Made by a program: the position numbers and the translations under genes | NCBI GenBank assembly: GCA_902806395.1 | Contig: CADCWH010000329.1 | Location: forward strand, 1 to 24,485 | DNA length: 24,485 nt | Direction: 5' to 3' | From: an uncultured Thermomicrobiales bacterium | GTDB taxonomy: Bacteria; Chloroflexota; Chloroflexia; Thermomicrobiales; UBA6265 | The notes under the pieces: generated by a model | Databases searched by the model: none | What the model saw: the letters and a program-made list of their open reading frames with translations, nothing else | What the model was told of the DNA's origin: nothing | In this document: piece by piece, positions 23,230 through 24,485 of the stretch | Numbering within the stretch: position 1 is the stretch's first letter | How the letters are laid out: each line of letters begins with the position of its first letter

Positions 23230-23751
23230 TCAATCCGGGCGCATCGCGCTTAACCATCCGACGTGCTCGGTGATGTGCTCGATGGTGGAGGCGCAGAGGA
23301 CCAGCAGGGAGGGGTCACCCTCGATGGCGGGCTGGTCGGGCATGGACTGCCCATAGGGTTGCCGGAGATCCTCGTCAGAGAAGGTCGTGACGAGGGCGGT
23401 CAGGTCGGCATGGGTCTGCTCGGCGGCGGTGAGCGCCGCTTCGGTGGACCGGCCCATGGAGGCGGATCGGATCACCTGGTTGATCGCGTCCGTCTCATCG
23501 GAATCGTAGAGATCTTCACTGATGCCCAGGCTCGCGGCGCGCGACTCGCCACGCAGGAGGGCAACCTTCCACCGCTCCCAGGCGGCGACATGGGCCAAGT
23601 GGTCAGCGACCGACCAGCCGGAAGGATCGCGAACCGTCTCCAGGTGGTTGGCCGGGATGCTGGCGACCGTGGCCCGCAGGTCAGCCCAAGCCGTATCGAG
23701 GCGGTCCAAAAGGTCTGCCTTGTCGCGCGGATGACCGGGAGTGATATCCAT
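23230..23751 (-). CDS. ClbS/DfsB-like (DinB-superfamily) four-helix protein, copy A
   Basis: 173 residues from the ATG at 23751 (weak ribosome site). The N-terminus HPRDKADLLDRLDTAWADL and SGWSVADHLAHVAAWERW fit the ClbS/DfsB branch of the DinB/YfiT superfamily. This is a four-helix bundle whose conserved His can bind metal; His residues are seen in ADHLAH and in IEHITEHVGWL near the C-terminus. The family's functions vary and include self-protection against the genotoxin colibactin for ClbS, and thiol transfer for relatives. None can be assigned here. The downstream-paired gene at 23909-24448 is a paralog with the same motifs. Confidence 0.75.
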   Translation of the reverse strand: MDITPGHPRDKADLLDRLDTAWADLRATVASIPANHLETVRDPSGWSVADHLAHVAAWERWKVALLRGESRAASLGISEDLYDSDETDAINQVIRSASMGRSTEAALTAAEQTHADLTALVTTFSDEDLRQPYGQSMPDQPAIEGDPSLLVLCASTIEHITEHVGWLSAMRPD

Positions 23752-23908
23752 GTCAACAGTGCCTCATTCCCGATGGTAAATCCTGTTGGGCCGCCGCTCG
23801 CCGTGCCCAGCGACGGGAGACATCGCCCACGATAGGTCGTCGATGTCCGAGACGGGTGCAGTGAGCGGCACCCCTACGGTGATTGGCTGACGAGGCCGTG
23901 TCTCGGCA

Positions 23909-24448
23909 TCATCTCGCCGTCCGCATCGCCAGCAGATCGGCACAGTGTTCGGCGAAATGGTCCGCGGTATTGCCGCAGAGCCGCCAGAGGATCGGATCGC
24001 CGGAATCATTGCCGAACCCGGCGCCGCCTTCGTCGGGGAGGAAGTGGGCATACGGCTGACGGAGGTCGTCATCGGACATCGTGGCCACCTTGGCCATCAG
24101 GTCGGCGTGGGTACGTTCGAGATCGGCGATCGCCTCGTCTAGTGAGCGACCGGCGGACGAGGCACGGATCGCCGCGTTGATCGCGTAGATGTCCCCTGAC
24201 TCGTAGGTCGCCCGGTCAATCCCCAGGCCCTCATGGCGAGGACGGCCCGAAAACAAGGCGAGCATCGACCGCTCCCAGGCGGCCAGGTGGCTGAGGTGGT
24301 CAGCGACCGTCCAGCCTTCGGCGTCCCGCATGGTGCCCAGTTGGTCTGGCGGGATGCCGACGAGGGCAGACTCGAGTTCGGCATGTGCCGCCTCGATGCG
24401 GGTGAGCAGGTCGGCCTTGTCGCGAGGCTGGTCGCCGGTGTCGGACAT
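23909..24448 (-). CDS. ClbS/DfsB-like (DinB-superfamily) four-helix protein, copy B
   Basis: 179 residues from the ATG at 24448, with GGAG 8 bases upstream. It shares PRDKADLL, EGWTVADHLSHLAAWER, RTHADL and DDLRQPY with copy A, in the same order, and ends with the His-containing NTADHFAEHCADLL. It differs by a small Gly-rich insertion before the last helix (DEGGAGFGNDSGD). It lies upstream of copy A on the same strand across 157 bp, so a shared transcript is possible. The pattern indicates tandem duplication followed by divergence. Function is not assignable beyond the superfamily. Confidence 0.75.
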   Translation of the reverse strand: MSDTGDQPRDKADLLTRIEAAHAELESALVGIPPDQLGTMRDAEGWTVADHLSHLAAWERSMLALFSGRPRHEGLGIDRATYESGDIYAINAAIRASSAGRSLDEAIADLERTHADLMAKVATMSDDDLRQPYAHFLPDEGGAGFGNDSGDPILWRLCGNTADHFAEHCADLLAMRTAR

Positions 24449-24485
24449 GCGCGAAGCTCCGGGATCGAAGACGGCAGACGGCAGA

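Noticed and set aside
1..24485. CRISPR array, insertion sequence, prophage or toxin-antitoxin pair
   Set aside because: No spaced direct repeats, transposase or integrase motifs, or small toxin-like gene pairs were seen.

Overview
The window is GC-rich, densely coded, mostly chromosomal DNA. Several features point to Chloroflexota, probably a Thermomicrobia/Sphaerobacter-like lineage: the hybrid XRE/NB-ARC/LuxR regulator, WYL regulator, MglA/roadblock proteins, ClbS/DfsB-like proteins and an LPNTG-anchored secreted protein. The lineage is an inference from gene content; no rRNA or other phylogenetic marker is present. I saw no phage, insertion sequence, CRISPR, tRNA or rRNA.

Layout. 1-2.7 kb: the 3' end of an argininosuccinate-lyase-like gene (+), meeting a prenyltransferase/squalene-cyclase-fold protein (-), then a WYL-domain regulator (-). 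2.7-4.6 kb: the ribosome-associated GTPase HflX (+), closed by a perfect 22-bp inverted repeat. 4.8-7.6 kb: a plus-strand cluster of roadblock/LC7 protein, purM, second roadblock/LC7 protein and an MglA-type small GTPase. This looks like a small-GTPase/MglB-like switch interleaved with a purine biosynthesis gene. 7.9-11.2 kb: a large signal-transduction regulator with an HTH at each end (-), divergent from a cupin protein (+). 11.2-13.0 kb: two exported proteins, a 120-aa orphan and a two-repeat protein with a C-terminal LPNTG sorting signal. 13.1-16.2 kb: a YihY/BrkB membrane protein, an inositol 2-dehydrogenase-like oxidoreductase and a HAD hydrolase (the last two closely spaced). 16.2-20.1 kb, all minus strand: a GNAT/MOSC pair and an S9 peptidase/OsmC pair, the latter overlapping by 4 bp. 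20.4-23.2 kb: full-length PEP carboxylase (+) with a structured 5' leader. 23.2-24.4 kb: two tandem paralogous ClbS/DfsB (DinB-like) four-helix proteins (-).

Most interesting: (i) the roadblock-purM-roadblock-MglA cluster, with the MglA hallmark Thr in the TVPGQ motif; (ii) the LPNTG protein, whose two repeats share an almost identical cysteine register; (iii) the two-hairpin leader upstream of ppc; (iv) hflX, where the best Shine-Dalgarno faces an ACG codon; (v) the dual-HTH STAND regulator with overlapping inverted repeats in the divergent promoter region. Nothing here is a clear new defence or mobile system; most of the window is housekeeping and signalling.

Many starts were moved inward from the longest open frame, using Shine-Dalgarno position and family alignment. 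Promoter, operator and terminator calls rest on eye-found motifs and are tentative.
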